From: Streptomyces lavendofoliae
GTDB taxonomy: Bacteria; Actinomycetota; Actinomycetes; Streptomycetales; Streptomycetaceae
NCBI RefSeq assembly: GCF_014649735.1
Contig: NZ_BMTP01000012.1
Span: forward strand, 62,001-126,000
Reading direction: 5' to 3'
DNA length: 64,000 nucleotides
In this document: positions 34,052-46,887 of the stretch, piece by piece
Layout: each line of letters opens with the position of its first letter
Numbering within the stretch: the stretch's first letter is position 1
Program-made: the position numbers and the translations under genes
The notes under the pieces: generated by a model
Told to the model about the DNA's origin: nothing
Database searches by the model: none
What the model saw: only the letters and a program-made list of their open reading frames with translations

Positions 34052-34082
34052 AGTCCGGCACCCCTGTCGGGGATGCCGGACT
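34052..34082 (-). terminator. Terminator of metK
   Basis: AGTCCGGCACCCC (34052-34064) pairs with GGGG-A-TGCCGGACT (34069-34082), 13 bp with one bulge and a TGTC loop, starting 27 nt beyond the metK stop. Confidence 0.72.
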
Positions 34083-34109
34083 TCCGGTCGGTCGGGGGCC
34101 GTCGAAGGA

Positions 34110-35318
34110 CTACAGCCCGGCCGCCTTGCGCAGGGCGTCCACGCGGTCGGTGCGCTCCCAGGTGAAGTCGGGGAGCTCGCGGCCGAAGTGGCCGTACGCC
34201 GCGGTCTGCGAGTAGATCGGGCGCAGCAGGTCGAGGTCGCGGATGATGGCGGCCGGGCGGAGGTCGAAGACCTCGCCGATCGCGTTCTCGATCCTCTCGA
34301 CGTCGACCTTGGCGGTGCCGAAGGTCTCGACGAACAGGCCGACCGGCTCGGCCTTGCCGATCGCGTACGCGACCTGGACCTCGCAGCGCGAGGCGAGCCC
34401 GGCCGCGACGACGTTCTTGGCGACCCAGCGCATGGCGTAGGCGGCCGAGCGGTCGACCTTCGACGGGTCCTTGCCGGAGAAGGCGCCGCCGCCGTGGCGG
34501 GCCATGCCGCCGTACGTGTCGATGATGATCTTGCGGCCGGTCAGGCCGGCGTCGCCCATGGGGCCGCCGATCTCGAAGCGGCCGGTGGGGTTGACCAGCA
34601 GGCGGTAGCCCTCGGTGTCCAGCTTGATGCCGTCGTCCAGGAGGTGCTTGAGGACGTGCTCGACGACGAACTCGCGGATGTCGGGCGCCAGCAGCGACTC
34701 GAGGTCGATGTCCGAGGCGTGCTGCGAGGAGACGACGACCGTGTCGAGGCGGACGGCCTTGTCGCCGTCGTACTCGATGGTGACCTGCGTCTTGCCGTCG
34801 GGGCGCAGGTAGGGGATGGTGCCGTTCTTGCGCACCTCGGTGAGCCGCTTGGACAGCCGGTGGGCGAGGTGGATGGGCAGCGGCATCAGCTCGGGCGTCT
34901 CGTCCGACGCGTAGCCGAACATCAGGCCCTGGTCGCCGGCGCCCTGCTTGTCGAGCTCGTCCTCGTCGCCCTCGACGCGCTTCTCGTAGGCGGTGTCGAC
35001 GCCCTGCGCGATGTCCGGCGACTGGGCGCCGATCGAGACCGAGACGCCGCAGGACGCGCCGTCGAAGCCCTTCTTCGAGGAGTCGTAGCCGATCTCCAGG
35101 ATCTTGTTGCGCACGAGCGTGGGGATGTCGGCGTACGCCTTGGTCGTCACCTCGCCGGCCACGTGCACCAGACCGGTGGTGATCAGCGTTTCCACGGCGA
35201 CGCGGGAGGTGGGGTCCTCCCGCAGCAGCGCATCGAGAATCGTGTCGCTGATCTGGTCAGCGATCTTGTCGGGGTGACCCTCGGTCACGGACTCCGAGGT
35301 GAAGAGACGACGGGACAC
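34110..35318 (-). CDS. metK: S-adenosylmethionine synthetase
   Basis: Makes SAM from ATP and methionine, in the cytoplasm. 402 residues, normal. Signatures present: TEGHPDKIADQISD near residue 14, the GAGDQGLMFGYA methionine-binding block, and the P-loop-like GGGAFSGKDPSKVDRSAAY. The GTG start (VSRRLFTSESV) is preceded by GGGAG 7 nt upstream. It is 242 nt after coaBC on the same strand. That long leader shows no SAM riboswitch pattern that I can recognise. In Streptomyces, SAM levels influence antibiotic production and morphology, so regulation here is of practical interest. Confidence 0.97.
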   Translation of the reverse strand: MSRRLFTSESVTEGHPDKIADQISDTILDALLREDPTSRVAVETLITTGLVHVAGEVTTKAYADIPTLVRNKILEIGYDSSKKGFDGASCGVSVSIGAQSPDIAQGVDTAYEKRVEGDEDELDKQGAGDQGLMFGYASDETPELMPLPIHLAHRLSKRLTEVRKNGTIPYLRPDGKTQVTIEYDGDKAVRLDTVVVSSQHASDIDLESLLAPDIREFVVEHVLKHLLDDGIKLDTEGYRLLVNPTGRFEIGGPMGDAGLTGRKIIIDTYGGMARHGGGAFSGKDPSKVDRSAAYAMRWVAKNVVAAGLASRCEVQVAYAIGKAEPVGLFVETFGTAKVDVERIENAIGEVFDLRPAAIIRDLDLLRPIYSQTAAYGHFGRELPDFTWERTDRVDALRKAAGL

Positions 35319-35560
35319 AACGCTCCCTGGGTTTGCAGCGGCTGCTGGCTGATCATTTGCGGACCGGCAGGGGGCTGCGCCCCGCGTCGTTCCGAGGACA
35401 GTTTATCGGGCGCTCTCGGCCGTTGGACCAGGTGTCTCGCACGGTGGGAGCGTGATCGGCCACATCCGCCGTACAGGCGTGCGGAGGATCGGCTCGTACC
35501 GTGGGCCGGAACGCCGGTTTTCTTGGGGTTTGATCCGCCCAATGGGGCGAATTCAGAAAT

Positions 35561-36799
35561 TCATCCCGATTTGTCCGAGTCGCCACCGGCCGTGGTGGTG
35601 AGCCGTCCGGCGACGAGGTCCCAGACCGTTTCGGCCAGGGCCTCCTTGGGCCCGTACGGCACGGGCGTCTCCACGCCGTCCGCGGCCAGCACCACGGCCT
35701 CGTTCTCCTCGGAGCCGAAGGTCTTGCGCTCCCCCACCTCGTTCACCACGAGCAGGTCGCAGCCCTTGCGGCGGAGCTTGTCCCGGCCATGGGCCAGCAC
35801 GTCGTCCGTCTCGGCGGCGAAACCGACGACCACCTGCTCCGGACGCGCCCGCTCCGCCGAGATCTCGGCCAGGATGTCGGGGTTGCGCACCAGCGCGACG
35901 GGGGCCGGCTCCTGGCCGTCCTTCTTCTTGATCTTGCCCTCGGCGTACGCGGCCGGCCGGAAGTCCGCGACGGCCGCGGCCATCACCACGGCGTCCGCGT
36001 CGGCCGCCGCCTTGAGCACCGCCTCGCGCAGCTGCACGGCGGTGCCCACGTGGACGACGTCGACGCCCGCCGGGTCCGGCAGGCCGGTGTTGGCCTCGAT
36101 CAGCGTCACCCGGGCGCCCCGCGCGGCGGCGGTCCGGGCCAGGGCGTATCCCTGCTTGCCGGAGGAACGGTTCCCCAGGTAGCGCACCGGGTCCAGCGGC
36201 TCGCGGGTGCCGCCGGCGCTCACCACGACGTGGCGGCCGGCGAGATCGGGCCGGGCGCCGGCGCCGCGGGCGAGCATCCTGCGGCAGATCTCGAAGATCT
36301 GGTCCGGATCGGGCAGCCGGCCCTTGCCGGTGTCGGCGCCGGTGAGGCGCCCCACGGCCGGCTCGATGACGACGGCGCCACGGCGCCGCAGGGTGGCGAC
36401 GTTCTCCTGGGTGGCGGGGTGCTCCCACATCTCGGTGTGCATCGCGGGCGCGAAGACCACGGGACACCGGGCGGTGAGGAGGGTGTTGGTCAGCAGGTCG
36501 TCGGCGAGGCCGTGCGCGGCCTTCGCCAGCATGTCGGCGGTCGCCGGCGCGACGACCACGAGATCGGCGTGCTGCCCGATGCGGACGTGCGGGACCTCGT
36601 GGACGTCCGTCCAGACCTCGGTCGAGACGGGGTGGCCCGACAGGGCGGACCAGGTGGCCGCGCCGACGAAGTGCAGGGCCGACGCGGTCGGCACGACCCG
36701 TACGTCGTGGCCGGACTCGGTGAGCCGCCGCAGCAGCTCGCACGCCTTGTAGGCGGCGATGCCACCGCTGACCCCGAGGACGACCTTCGGCTTGTCCAC
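35561..36799 (-). CDS. coaBC: Bifunctional CoaBC (phosphopantothenoylcysteine synthetase/decarboxylase)
   Basis: Two CoA-pathway steps in one chain of 412 residues. The N-terminal flavin-dependent CoaC decarboxylase (about 1-185) has VLGVSGGIAAYKACEL, the catalytic-type His in EVPHVRIGQHADL, and PAMHTEMWEHPAT. The C-terminal CoaB synthetase (about 190-400) has VVSAGGTREPLDPVRYLGNR, MAAAVADFRP and the KIKKKDG lysine patch. GTG at 36799 begins the expected MDKPKVVLGVSGG. It follows rpoZ after a 115-nt gap that holds a perfect palindrome and a terminator-like hairpin, so it may have its own promoter as well as read-through from gmk-rpoZ. Confidence 0.96.
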   Translation of the reverse strand: MDKPKVVLGVSGGIAAYKACELLRRLTESGHDVRVVPTASALHFVGAATWSALSGHPVSTEVWTDVHEVPHVRIGQHADLVVVAPATADMLAKAAHGLADDLLTNTLLTARCPVVFAPAMHTEMWEHPATQENVATLRRRGAVVIEPAVGRLTGADTGKGRLPDPDQIFEICRRMLARGAGARPDLAGRHVVVSAGGTREPLDPVRYLGNRSSGKQGYALARTAAARGARVTLIEANTGLPDPAGVDVVHVGTAVQLREAVLKAAADADAVVMAAAVADFRPAAYAEGKIKKKDGQEPAPVALVRNPDILAEISAERARPEQVVVGFAAETDDVLAHGRDKLRRKGCDLLVVNEVGERKTFGSEENEAVVLAADGVETPVPYGPKEALAETVWDLVAGRLTTTAGGDSDKSG

Positions 36800-36821
36800 T
36801 CAACGCCTCCCGGCTCCGTGA

Positions 36822-36840
36822 CCCGTACGAGTCGTACGGG
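36822..36840. promoter_or_regulatory. Perfect palindrome in coaBC upstream region
   Basis: CCCGTACGA-G-TCGTACGGG, a 9+9 inverted repeat with a one-base centre, 22 nt from the coaBC start. The one-base spacer cannot form a good RNA loop, so a protein operator is more likely than a terminator. Confidence 0.45.
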
Positions 36841-36862
36841 TCGTCCGACTCCATGACACACC

Positions 36863-36893
36863 ACAGGCCCGGCGGAGTGTCCACCGGGCCTGT
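36863..36893 (-). terminator. Hairpin between rpoZ and coaBC
   Basis: ACAGGCCCGG (36863-36872) pairs with CCGGGCCTGT (36884-36893), 10 bp, 11-nt loop, starting 21 nt after the rpoZ stop. Likely a full or partial terminator of the sIHF-gmk-rpoZ transcript. Confidence 0.65.
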
Positions 36894-36914
36894 CGTGATT
36901 CGTGCAGGGGGCGC

Positions 36915-37187
36915 CTACTGGGCCGGGCCCTCGATGGCCTCGGAGGTCAGCAGACCCGCGTTGATCTCACGCAGGGCGATCGACAGCGGCTTCTCGTGGA
37001 CGTGGGTGTCCACCAGCGGACCGACGTACTCCAGCAGGCCCTCACCGAGCTGCGAGTAGTACGCGTTGATCTGGCGCGCACGCTTGGCCGCGTAGATCAC
37101 GAGGCTGTACTTCGAGTCAGTGGCCTCGAGCAGCTCATCGATCGGCGGGTTGATGATGCCCTCGGGCGCGGTGATGGAAGAGGACAC
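36915..37187 (-). CDS. rpoZ: RNA polymerase omega subunit
   Basis: 90-residue omega subunit that helps beta' folding and assembly. Recognised by IINPPIDELLEATDSKYSLV, the AAKRARQINAYYSQLG helix and the C-terminal KPLSIALREINAG. The GTG start has GGAAGG upstream. It sits 40 nt after gmk, the usual gmk-rpoZ pairing, and probably shares the upstream sIHF promoter. Omega affects sigma selection and the stringent response in other bacteria. In Streptomyces, rpoZ mutants are altered in antibiotic and aerial mycelium formation. Confidence 0.97.
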   Translation of the reverse strand: MSSSITAPEGIINPPIDELLEATDSKYSLVIYAAKRARQINAYYSQLGEGLLEYVGPLVDTHVHEKPLSIALREINAGLLTSEAIEGPAQ

Positions 37188-37227
37188 GCTCTACCTTCCG
37201 AAAAACTTCTGGAAAATGGGACAAAGA

Positions 37228-37821
37228 TCAAACAACTTGCATCAAGGCTAGCAGCTCACGGGCCACGTCCTCGACGGAGGTGTTGACCAGGGTGGTGTCG
37301 AACTCGGACTCCGCCGCGAGCTCGGTCTTGGCCGCCTCGAGGCGCCGCTCGATGACGTCCGGCGGCTCGGTGCCCCGCCCGGTCAGCCGGCGCACCAGCT
37401 CGTCCCAGCTCGGCGGGGCCAGGAAGACCAGCTGGGCCTCCGGCATCGACTCGCGGACCAGTCGCGCGCCCTGGAGGTCGATCTCCAGCAGCACGGGCTC
37501 GCCAGCTTCGAGCCGCTCCAGCACCGCGCGGCGCGGGGTGCCGTAGCGGTTGCCGGCGAACTCGGCCCACTCCAGCAGCTCGCCGTTGGCGACCAGCTTG
37601 TCGAACTCGTCGTCGGCGACGAAGTGGTACTGCACGCCGTCCCGCTCGCCGGGTCGCGGCTTGCGGGTGGTGGCGGACACCGACAACCAGACCTCGGGGT
37701 GGACCTTGCGCATATGAGCGACGACCGTGCTCTTGCCGACCCCGGAGGGGCCGGAGAGCACGGTCAGTCGCGGACGTACGTCCGGGGGCTCGGGGGCGGT
37801 CCCCCGGGATGTTGCAGCCAT
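37228..37821 (-). CDS. gmk: Guanylate kinase
   Basis: Phosphorylates GMP to GDP. 197 residues. P-loop LSGPSGVGKSTVVAHM near residue 22, GMP-binding SVSATTRKPRPGERDGVQYHF and the LLEIDLQGARLV segment are all intact. ATG at 37821 begins with a non-conserved Ala/Pro tail; the family-typical RLTVLSGPSG starts at residue 18. It is located between the sIHF gene and rpoZ, 38 and 40 nt apart, so the three are probably one transcript that joins nucleotide supply and transcription functions. Confidence 0.96.
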   Translation of the reverse strand: MAATSRGTAPEPPDVRPRLTVLSGPSGVGKSTVVAHMRKVHPEVWLSVSATTRKPRPGERDGVQYHFVADDEFDKLVANGELLEWAEFAGNRYGTPRRAVLERLEAGEPVLLEIDLQGARLVRESMPEAQLVFLAPPSWDELVRRLTGRGTEPPDVIERRLEAAKTELAAESEFDTTLVNTSVEDVARELLALMQVV

Positions 37822-37859
37822 GGGGCGATTATTCCAGGTTTACTCCAGTGCCCCGGACG

Positions 37860-38183
37860 TCAGGCCCCGGTGCTGCCGAACTCGCGCTCCAGGGAGGCGA
37901 TCTGGTTGGAGCCGAGACCCCGCACACGGCGGCTCTCGGAGATGCCGAGCCGCTCCATGATCTGCTTGGCGCGGACCTTGCCCACGCCCGGCAGGGACTC
38001 CAGGAGGGCGGAGACCTTCATCTTGCCGATGACCTCGTTCTCCTGGCCCTGCTTGATGACCTCCTGGAGCGAGGCGCCGGAGTGCTTGAGTCGATTCTTG
38101 ACCTCGGCCCGCTCCCGGCGAGCCGCGGCGGCCTTTTCGAGCGCGGCTGCGCGCTGTTCAGGGGTAAGGGGCGGAAGAGCCAC
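37860..38183 (-). CDS. sihf: Streptomyces integration host factor (sIHF)
   Basis: 107-residue nucleoid-associated protein unrelated in sequence to E. coli IHF. The long N-terminal helix (PPLTPEQRAAALEKAAAARR) is followed by a lipocalin-unrelated helix-two-turn-helix DNA-binding region, LESLPGVGKVRAKQIMERLG, which binds DNA backbone like an HhH motif. It shapes the chromosome and influences sporulation and antibiotic synthesis in S. coelicolor. GTG at 38183 with GAGGTGA upstream gives the known length; in-frame upstream sequence is leader. A consensus Crp site lies 249 nt upstream. First gene of the sIHF-gmk-rpoZ unit. Confidence 0.95.
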   Translation of the reverse strand: MALPPLTPEQRAAALEKAAAARRERAEVKNRLKHSGASLQEVIKQGQENEVIGKMKVSALLESLPGVGKVRAKQIMERLGISESRRVRGLGSNQIASLEREFGSTGA

Positions 38184-38431
38184 GCCTACGTCACCTCGGA
38201 TGTCGAACTGTCGGATACGGACCGGTGAGGAACCTAGTCGGCCCACACCAGGGGAGCAACGAGCAACGCAGTGCACGTTGGCTCTGCGTCGGAGACTAGC
38301 GGCCAAGGCCGCCAGAGTCAGCGAGAACGAAGGAAAAGTCCTGGTCAGGATCGATCTACCCAGACATTCGGGACATAAGGACACGGTTTTGCGCGCAGAT
38401 TCCGGCCGCGGGGAGTGCGGGGCGGCCGAAC

Positions 38432-38445
38432 GTGACCCATGTCAC
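38432..38445. promoter_or_regulatory. Consensus Crp-type site
   Basis: GTGACCCATGTCAC fits the Streptomyces Crp consensus GTG-N6-GNCAC exactly, on both strands, within the longer perfect repeat ACGTGAC-N4-GTCACGT (38430-38447). It lies upstream of the sIHF-gmk-rpoZ unit. Confidence 0.65.
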
Positions 38446-38461
38446 GTCCCGAACGCGGGAA

Positions 38462-38489
38462 CCCACGGTCACGCGGGGGTGACCGTGGG
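38462..38489 (-). terminator. Terminator of the pyr operon
   Basis: CCCACGGTCAC (38462-38472) pairs with GTGACCGTGGG (38479-38489), an 11-bp perfect stem with a 6-nt loop, about 105 nt after the pyrF stop. Confidence 0.72.
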
Positions 38490-38593
38490 CTTCCACGGCG
38501 GTGCCGACGGGCGGGCGCCGGGCGGGGCGGGGCGGGCGTCCGCCGGGCGGGCGACACCGGCGCGCGGCGCGGGGCGCCGGACGGGGGTGGGCG

Positions 38594-39441
38594 TCAGGCG
38601 CCGATCGCCGCCCGCACCTCGTCCGCGTACCGCTCCGCCGACGCGCGCAGCGCCGCCGTGTCGGGACCGTGCCGCAGCACGCCCCGGCTGACGCTCGGCA
38701 CGACGTTGCGCACGGCCTCGCCGAAGACGGCCGGCAGGTCGGCCGGGGTCGCGCCCTGGGCGCCGATGCCGGGCGCGAGCAGCGGGCCGTTGATGTCCAG
38801 GTCGAAGGAGGAGAGGTCGCCGAGCGTGGCGCCCACGACCGCGCCGAACGACCCGAGCGGGGCCTCGCCCGCGTTGTCGGCGGCCAGGTGCGCCAGCACG
38901 GTCGCGGCGACGGTCCGCCCGGCCGGGTCCTCGGCGCGGACCGCGCGCTGCACCTCCGCGCCCTCCGGGTTGGAGGTGAGGGCGAGGACGAACAGGCCGC
39001 AGCCGCTCTCGCGCGCCAGGTCGACGGCCGGCTTCAGGGAGCCGTACCCCAGGTACGGGGAGACGGTGAGCGCGTCGGCGAAGAGCGGCGCGTCCTTGCG
39101 CAGGAACGTCTCGGCGTACGCGCTCATGGTGGAGCCGATGTCGCCGCGCTTGGCGTCCATGACGACCAGGGCGCCCGCGTCCCGGAGGTCCGCGACGGCC
39201 CGCTCCAGGACGGCGATGCCGCGCGAGCCGAACCGCTCGAAGAAGGCGCTCTGCGGCTTGAAGACGGCCACCCGGCCGGCGAGGGCGTCGATCACCGTGC
39301 GCGTGAAGCGCTCCAGGCCCCGCACGTCGTCGTCCAGGCCCCAGGCGGACAGCAGGGCCTCGTGCGGGTCGATGCCGACGCACAGCGGACCACGGGCGTC
39401 CATGGCGTGCCTCAGACGGGCACCGAACGGTTCGAGCGGGC

Positions 39442-39445
<4 letters not shown>
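38594..39445 (-). CDS. pyrF: Orotidine 5'-phosphate decarboxylase, type 2
   Basis: Last step to UMP. 283 residues, the longer mycobacterial/Streptomyces (type 2) form. Catalytic segment VVMDAKRGDIGSTMSAYAE holds the Asp-Lys-Asp array. CVGIDPHEALLSAWGL near the start and the phosphate-binding ending VVPSVSRGVLRHG are typical. ATG at 39445 overlaps the pyrD stop by 4 nt (ATGA), so the two are coupled. Final gene of the pyr operon, with a terminator downstream. Confidence 0.96.
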
Positions 39446-40545
<1,100 letters not shown>

Positions 40546-40565
40546 GGTGGTGGTGTCCTCATGAG

Positions 40566-40596
40566 GAGGGGGACACCGCTGGACGGTGTCCCCCTC
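40566..40596 (-). other. Strong intercistronic hairpin between carB and pyrD
   Basis: 13-bp perfect stem (GAGGGGGACACCG at 40566-40578, complement at 40584-40596) with a 5-nt loop, fully inside the 59-nt carB-pyrD gap. It starts 8 nt after the carB stop. It could be a partial terminator, a processing site or a 3'-end stabiliser. Confidence 0.7.
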
Positions 40597-40604
40597 GTGG
40601 GCTG

Positions 40605-43905
<3,301 letters not shown>

Positions 43906-43913
<8 letters not shown>

Positions 43914-45045
43914 GCTCGGCCTCCATCAGGGATACGAAGCGGTCGAAGAGGTACGCGGCGTCGTGCGGGCCGGCGGCCGCCTCGGGGTGGTACTGGACGC
44001 TGAAGGCCGGCTGGTCGAGCAGCTGGAGGCCCTCCACCACGTTGTCGTTGAGGCAGACGTGGGAGACCTCGGCGCGGCCGTAGGGGGTGTCGGACACCGT
44101 GTCGAGGGGGGCGTCGACGGCGAAGCCGTGGTTGTGCGCGGTGACCTCGACCTTGCCGGTCGTACGGTCCTGCACGGGCTGGTTGATGCCGCGGTGGCCG
44201 TACTTCAGCTTGTAGGTGCCGAAGCCCAGCGCGCGGCCCAGGATCTGGTTGCCGAAGCAGATGCCGAACAGGGGCGTCCCGCGCTCCAGGACGGCCCGCA
44301 TGACGGAGACGGGGCCGTCGGCGGTGGCGGGGTCGCCGGGGCCGTTGGAGAAGAACACGCCGTCGGGGTCAACGGCGTATACGTCGTCCGCGGTGGCGGT
44401 GGCCGGCAGCACGTGCACCTCGATGCCGCGCTCGGCCATCCGGTGCGGGGTCATGCCCTTGATGCCGAGGTCGACGGCGGCGACGGTGAACTTCTTCTCG
44501 CCGATGGCGGGGACGACGTACGCCTCCTTCGTCGCCACCTCGGCGGCCAGGTCCGCGCCCTCCATCCGGGGCGCGTCCTGGACCCTGGCCAGCAGGGACG
44601 CGTCGTCCGCGATCGCCTCGCCGGAGAAGATGCCGACGCGCATGGCGCCGCGCTCACGCAGGTGGCGGGTGAGGGCGCGGGTGTCGATGCCGCTGATGCC
44701 GACGACTCCCTGGGCGGCCAGTTCGTCGTCGAGGGTGCGGCGGGAGCGCCAGCTGGACGGGACGCGTGCGGGGTCGCGGACGACGTAGCCGGAGACCCAG
44801 ATCTTCTTGGACTCGGGGTCCTCGTCGTTGACGCCGGTGTTGCCGACGTGGGGGGCGGTCATCACGACGACCTGGCGGTGGTACGACGGGTCGGTCAGGG
44901 TCTCCTGGTAGCCGGTCATGCCGGTGGAGAAGACTGCCTCGCCGAAGGTCTCCCCCACGGCCCCGTAGGCACGGCCGCGGAAGGTGCGGCCGTCCTCCAG
45001 GACGAGTACGGCGGGAACCTTGGTTCCCCGGGTGGAGGTGGTCAT
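43906..45045 (-). CDS. carA: Carbamoyl-phosphate synthase small subunit
   Basis: 379-residue glutaminase subunit that supplies ammonia to CarB. The N-terminal domain has EDGRTFRGRAYGAVGETFGE. The class I glutamine amidotransferase has nucleophile Cys in TPLFGICFGNQILGRALG and the His/Glu of FSVQYHPEAAAGPHDA. ATG at 45045 overlaps the stop of the preceding membrane protein gene by 4 nt, and its 3' end overlaps carB. Stoichiometry with CarB is therefore likely kept by coupling. Confidence 0.97.
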
Positions 45046-45602
45046 CGTGCGGTGCCTTCCGTCGTAGTGATCATGGTGTTGAGGGTCTCGACCCAGGTGG
45101 TGTGCTCCGCCGCGCGGTCGGAGCGGAAGCCGGAGTCGATCAGGGTGTCGCCGTGCTCCCAGGTGACGACCAGCAGGCCGCCCTCGGTGAGGACCTTGCC
45201 CGCGATGCCCTTGTCGAGCCGGGCTCCGCGCAGCCGGCCGGCCGGGACGAAGAAGTCACGCGCCCCGGGGCGTACGACATCCAGGCCCTGGTCGGTGAGC
45301 GTCAGCTCGGCGCGGCTGCGGGCACCCAGGCCGTGGGCGACGATCCGGTCGAGCCACTGCCCGGCGGTGGTGGACCCGTGGTAGCGGCCGCTCATCGTCA
45401 GTCTCGCTCCACCGGGCGCGTCCGGCGCGGTGGGCAGGTCCGGCAGGCCGGACTGGAGGCTGCCGCGCCAGGTCCACCCCTGGCGCATCAGCCAGTAGAC
45501 GAGGGCGATGAGGAGCAGCAGTCCGGCGACCCAGCCGAGCCGGGCGGCCCAGTCGGTCACCTCGGCGGACTTCTGCTCCGCGGCCAGTTCGAAGAGTGTC
45601 AC
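45042..45602 (-). CDS. PH-like domain membrane protein of the pyr operon
   Basis: 186 residues with one transmembrane helix (LGWVAGLLLLIALVYWLM, about 22-39), a short linker and a C-terminal beta-rich domain of the bacterial PH-like type (TLTDQGLDVVRPGARDFFVP to LLVVTWEHGDTL). It has 4-nt overlaps at both ends (GTGA with pyrC, ATGA with carA), so it is made in step with the enzymes. Actinobacterial pyr operons keep this gene in the same place, but I know of no demonstrated role. It could anchor pathway enzymes at the membrane near PyrD; that is speculation. Confidence 0.85.
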   Translation of the reverse strand: MTLFELAAEQKSAEVTDWAARLGWVAGLLLLIALVYWLMRQGWTWRGSLQSGLPDLPTAPDAPGGARLTMSGRYHGSTTAGQWLDRIVAHGLGARSRAELTLTDQGLDVVRPGARDFFVPAGRLRGARLDKGIAGKVLTEGGLLVVTWEHGDTLIDSGFRSDRAAEHTTWVETLNTMITTTEGTAR

Positions 45603-46885
45603 GCCAGCTTCCCGTCCATGAGCGTCGCCCGGCCCCGCAGGAAGGTGTGGGTGACGCGCCCCGGCAGCTCGCGGCCCTCGTAGGGCGTGTTGCGGCTGCG
45701 GGAGGCGAAGCCCGCGGGGTCCACGGCTCCACGGTATGCCGGATCGACCAGGGTGAGGTTGGCGGGCTCACCAGCCGAGACGGGGCGGCCGTGGCCGGTG
45801 GCGCGGCCGATCCGCGCGGGCGCGAACGACATGCGGTCGGCGACGCCGGCCCAGTCCAGCAGGCCGGTCTCGACCATCGTGTGCTGGACGACGGACAGCG
45901 CGGTCTCCAGGCCGACCATGCCCATGGCGGCGGCTGCCCACTCGCAGTCCTTGTCCTCGTGCGGGTGCGGGGCGTGGTCGGTGGCGACGATGTCGATCGT
46001 GCCGTCGGCCAGCGCCTCGCGCAGCGCCATGACGTCGCGCTCGGTGCGCAGCGGCGGGTTGACCTTGTAGACCGGGTTGTACGAGCGGACCAGCTCGTCG
46101 GTCAGGAGGAGGTGGTGCGGGGTGACCTCGGCGGTGACGTCGATGCCCCGCGACTTGGCCCAGCGCACGATCTCCACGGACCCGGCGGTCGACAGGTGGC
46201 AGATGTGGACGCGGGAGCCGACGTGCTCGGCGAGCAGCACGTCACGGGCGATGATCGACTCCTCCGCGACGGCCGGCCAGCCGCCCAGGCCCAGCTCGGC
46301 GGAGACGACGCCCTCGTTCATCTGGGCGCCCTCGGTGAGGCGGGGCTCCTGGGCGTGCTGGGCGACGACACCGCCGAAGGCCTTCACGTACTCCAGGGCG
46401 CGGCGCATGATCACCGCGTCGTCGACGCACTTGCCGTCGTCGGAGAAGACGGTGACGCCGGCCGCGGACTCGTGCATGGCGCCCAGCTCGGCGAGCTTCC
46501 TGCCCTCCAGCCCGACCGTGACGGCGCCGATGGGCTGCACGTCGCAGTAGCCGTGCTCCTGGCCGAGCCGGTAGACCTGCTCGACGACACCGGCGGTGTC
46601 GGCGACCGGGAAGGTGTTGGCCATGGCGAACACGGCCGTGTAGCCGCCGCCGGCGGCCGCCCGGGTGCCGGTGAGGACCGTCTCGGAGTCCTCGCGGCCC
46701 GGCTCGCGCAGGTGGGTGTGGAGGTCGACCAGACCCGGGAGGAGAATCCTTCCCTCGGCCTCGATGACGGTGGCGCCGCCGGCGCTCAGGCCGGTGCCGA
46801 CCGCCTCGATGGTCTCGCCGTCGATCAGGACGTCCTGGGCCTCGCCGCCGAGTACCTTCGCACCACGGATAAGGATCTTGCTCAT
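45599..46885 (-). CDS. pyrC: Dihydroorotase
   Basis: Zinc amidohydrolase that cyclises carbamoyl aspartate to dihydroorotate. 428 residues, class I. Metal ligands are visible in PGLVDLHTHLREPGREDSE, the His of VAQHAQEP, the HICHLSTAGS region, and DIVATDHAPHPHEDK with the catalytic Asp. ATG at 46885 follows the pyrB stop by 2 nt. The 3' end overlaps the PH-like gene. It lies in the direct pathway order after pyrB. Confidence 0.97.
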   Translation of the reverse strand: MSKILIRGAKVLGGEAQDVLIDGETIEAVGTGLSAGGATVIEAEGRILLPGLVDLHTHLREPGREDSETVLTGTRAAAGGGYTAVFAMANTFPVADTAGVVEQVYRLGQEHGYCDVQPIGAVTVGLEGRKLAELGAMHESAAGVTVFSDDGKCVDDAVIMRRALEYVKAFGGVVAQHAQEPRLTEGAQMNEGVVSAELGLGGWPAVAEESIIARDVLLAEHVGSRVHICHLSTAGSVEIVRWAKSRGIDVTAEVTPHHLLLTDELVRSYNPVYKVNPPLRTERDVMALREALADGTIDIVATDHAPHPHEDKDCEWAAAAMGMVGLETALSVVQHTMVETGLLDWAGVADRMSFAPARIGRATGHGRPVSAGEPANLTLVDPAYRGAVDPAGFASRSRNTPYEGRELPGRVTHTFLRGRATLMDGKLA

Positions 46886-46887
46886 GC

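Larger units (their letters stand above)
38184..38593. other. Regulatory spacer between pyrF and sIHF gene
   Basis: 410 bp without a credible gene. It contains the sIHF leader and presumed promoter, a Crp-type palindrome (38432-38445), the pyrF terminator (38462-38489), and a very GC-rich stretch (38505-38590) with no signal that I can name. Confidence 0.6.

Noticed and set aside
35319..35560. SAM riboswitch in the metK leader
   Set aside because: The leader shows none of the conserved SAM aptamer blocks that I can recognise.
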